64,000 nucleotides of DNA from Desulfobulbaceae bacterium DB1 (lineage in GTDB: Bacteria; Desulfobacterota; Desulfobulbia; Desulfobulbales; SURF-16): positions 124,001 to 188,000 of the forward strand of contig MQUF01000003.1 of the NCBI GenBank assembly GCA_001914235.1, given 5' to 3'. The translations under genes were made by a program, and so were the position numbers. Below are positions 62,735 through 64,000 of the stretch, piece after piece. The notes under the pieces were generated by a model. It saw nothing but the letters and a program-made list of their open reading frames with translations. It did no database searches and was not told the origin of the DNA. How positions within the stretch are numbered: the first letter of the stretch is position 1; every line of letters begins with the position of its first letter.

Positions 62735-63172
62735 CGTGTTTATTTTCGGAAAAGTGTCTACGGGAGAAGACAGCGCCGCATGCGCGTCTAAGATACCTTT
62801 TTGTCCATCAGCGAGGAAAAAACGTTTCCAATAAACGTACTCGAAAAATGAAGCGAACGAAACACATCAAAAAGATTCTGTGCATTATCAAGCCGTAAAA
62901 GTGCTCCAGAAAAGAACATAAATGAAGCTGCAAAATACCAAAAGCCCAATAATTAATGCCGTCCAGAAATTTCTGTGATGGAGGCATAGGTTGATGTTTG
63001 CGCATCTATTTATGGCATTGTGTCGGTATCCGATTACCCCAGAAATTCAGCCTGAATACGTGAGCGCGGCCCTGCATATCGACAAATTGGCTAAAGAGTG
63101 GCGGAAATCCCCTTTTTGCTTCTTTTTTTTGATTAGTTATCACTCGAAATCAATGTACATTTCTCTTTTATC
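62735..63172. other. AT-rich intergenic stretch, no gene seen
   Basis: Much more AT-rich than its flanks (line 62821-62880 counts 21 G/C of 60). Short open frames here have no ribosome site or family features. It presumably carries the divergent promoters for the methyltransferase and the family-2 glycosyltransferase, but I cannot point to convincing boxes. Confidence 0.6.
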
Positions 63173-64000
63173 ATGTTTTCATCCCCTTTAGCGCATCCAT
63201 TAGTCACCATCGTCATCCCCACCTTCAACCAGGCCCGCTATCTGCCGGCCTGTGTGGATCACTGCCTCTTTCAGAGCTACCCGGACCTGGAAATCATCAT
63301 TGTGGACGGCGGCTCAAACGACGGCACCAAAGAGTATCTGGCCGGCCTCAAAAACAAAATCGCCTCCCAGCAGATGGAGCCGGTGAGCCACCTCGCTGAA
63401 AATGACGAAATCATCCGGACGCCTGTTCGTGTCTATCCCCAGAACAGAAAACTGGAAATTATCACCTTTGCAAAGGACATCGGCGCCACGCGAACGTATA
63501 ACGAAGGGTTGGGCAAAGCGACGGGAAAATACTGCACCTATGTGGTCGGGGACGACCTCCCCCACCCGCACATGATTGAAGAGATGGCGCACATCCTCGA
63601 AAACCATGACACGGATTTTGTGTACTCGGACATGAACCTGGTCGACGACAGCGGCTGCATTGTCCGCCAGATGCGGCAACCCGACTATGACTTCAGGAGA
63701 TGCCTGGCCGACTGGTTTCATCTCGGGGTGAGCAAGCTCTACCGGACCGAACTACATGAAAAGGTGGGGCTGATGGACGAAGGCTACACAGCGGCCAACG
63801 ACTACGATCATTATCTGCGTTTTGCCATGGCCGGCTGCCGTTTTTACCACCTTCCCAGGGTGCTTTATTCCATCCGCTGGCATGGTCCGGAAAGAAAAAC
63901 CGGCCAGCACAGCCCGAGCCGTTATGAAATCCTGCTGGAAGAGTCCAGACAGTGCGCCGGAAGGGCACGAACCTTTCTTCAAGAACATCGGCCGGCTCCG
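63173..64000 (+). CDS. Family-2 glycosyltransferase, N-terminal part (runs off the right edge)
   Basis: 276 residues visible, open at the edge. VTIVIPTFNQARYLPACVDH and IIIVDGGSNDGTKEYLAGLK are the GT2 nucleotide-binding strands; a DxD-like metal site lies in YCTYVVGDD. DYDHYLRFAMAGCRFYHLPR is the usual GT-A catalytic region. Inverting sugar transferase of the glycan island; donor unknown. Confidence 0.92.
   Translation, partial: MFSSPLAHPLVTIVIPTFNQARYLPACVDHCLFQSYPDLEIIIVDGGSNDGTKEYLAGLKNKIASQQMEPVSHLAENDEIIRTPVRVYPQNRKLEIITFAKDIGATRTYNEGLGKATGKYCTYVVGDDLPHPHMIEEMAHILENHDTDFVYSDMNLVDDSGCIVRQMRQPDYDFRRCLADWFHLGVSKLYRTELHEKVGLMDEGYTAANDYDHYLRFAMAGCRFYHLPRVLYSIRWHGPERKTGQHSPSRYEILLEESRQCAGRARTFLQEHRPAP

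Noticed and set aside
62808-63191. Short open frames of about 65 codons in the AT-rich gap
   Set aside because: No Shine-Dalgarno, no motif and AT-rich composition unlike coding sequence here.

Overview
The window looks like chromosomal DNA of a sulfate-reducing Desulfobacterota bacterium, most likely of the Desulfobulbaceae/Desulfobulbales type. The sequence contains dsrA-dsrB-dsrD (dissimilatory sulfite reductase), sat (ATP sulfurylase), a dsr-linked CbiA/DsrN-type amidotransferase and a small ferredoxin with Asp in place of one cluster cysteine. The lineage assignment is inferred from gene content, not from any search.

Positions 1-25500 are a sulfur-metabolism and housekeeping region. In order: the 5' part of alr with a small membrane protein; ferredoxin; a small Cys-rich protein and an MlaC-like protein; cbiA/dsrN; a three-gene TPR / zinc-ribbon-HEAT / TPR operon; dsrABD read leftward with a recognisable promoter and a palindrome at its start; DUF134 and NifX-like genes; a bile-acid-symporter-type transporter with a DUF302 protein, and beside them the remnant of a second transporter copy; a CoA-disulfide-reductase/rhodanese fusion; a helix-hairpin-helix/phospholipase-D protein; a TPR-methyltransferase; a topoisomerase I homologue that has lost its catalytic residues; a formylglycine-generating-enzyme-type protein with acidic tandem repeats; aroB; a winged-helix protein; and sat.

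Positions 25600-31430 hold a leftward late flagellar block (flagellin, fliD, fliS, fliT-like, flaG). The flagellin is about 800 residues long because of a Ser/Thr/Gly/Ala-rich repetitive insert, and it has a good sigma-28 promoter.

From 31700 to the right edge lies a rightward glycan island. It opens with a sigma-54-like promoter and a SPINDLY/OGT-type TPR glycosyltransferase. A regulator, a NeuB-TIM-barrel fusion, a glycosyltransferase and an RfaH/UpxY-type antiterminator follow. Then comes a run of about 22 tightly packed, often overlapping genes (39449-62009): legB, a nucleotidyltransferase, a LegC-like aminotransferase, PIG-L, WbqC, GNAT, two SPASM-type radical SAM enzymes, a sugar formyltransferase, methyltransferases, two further NeuB-like synthases, three NeuA/SpsF-like cytidylyltransferases, a PseG/SpsG-like protein, a kinase, a polysialyltransferase-like/TPR/radical-SAM-like fusion, a sulfotransferase, an epimerase and glycosyltransferases. 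The simplest reading is a factory for several nonulosonic acids (legionaminic-type and at least one unusual derivative) that decorates flagellin or a surface polysaccharide. The combination of three NeuB paralogues, radical SAM enzymes, formylation and sulfation is the best candidate here for an undescribed pathway.

I recognised no rRNA, tRNA, CRISPR array, insertion sequence or integrase. Functions are assigned from motifs read by eye.
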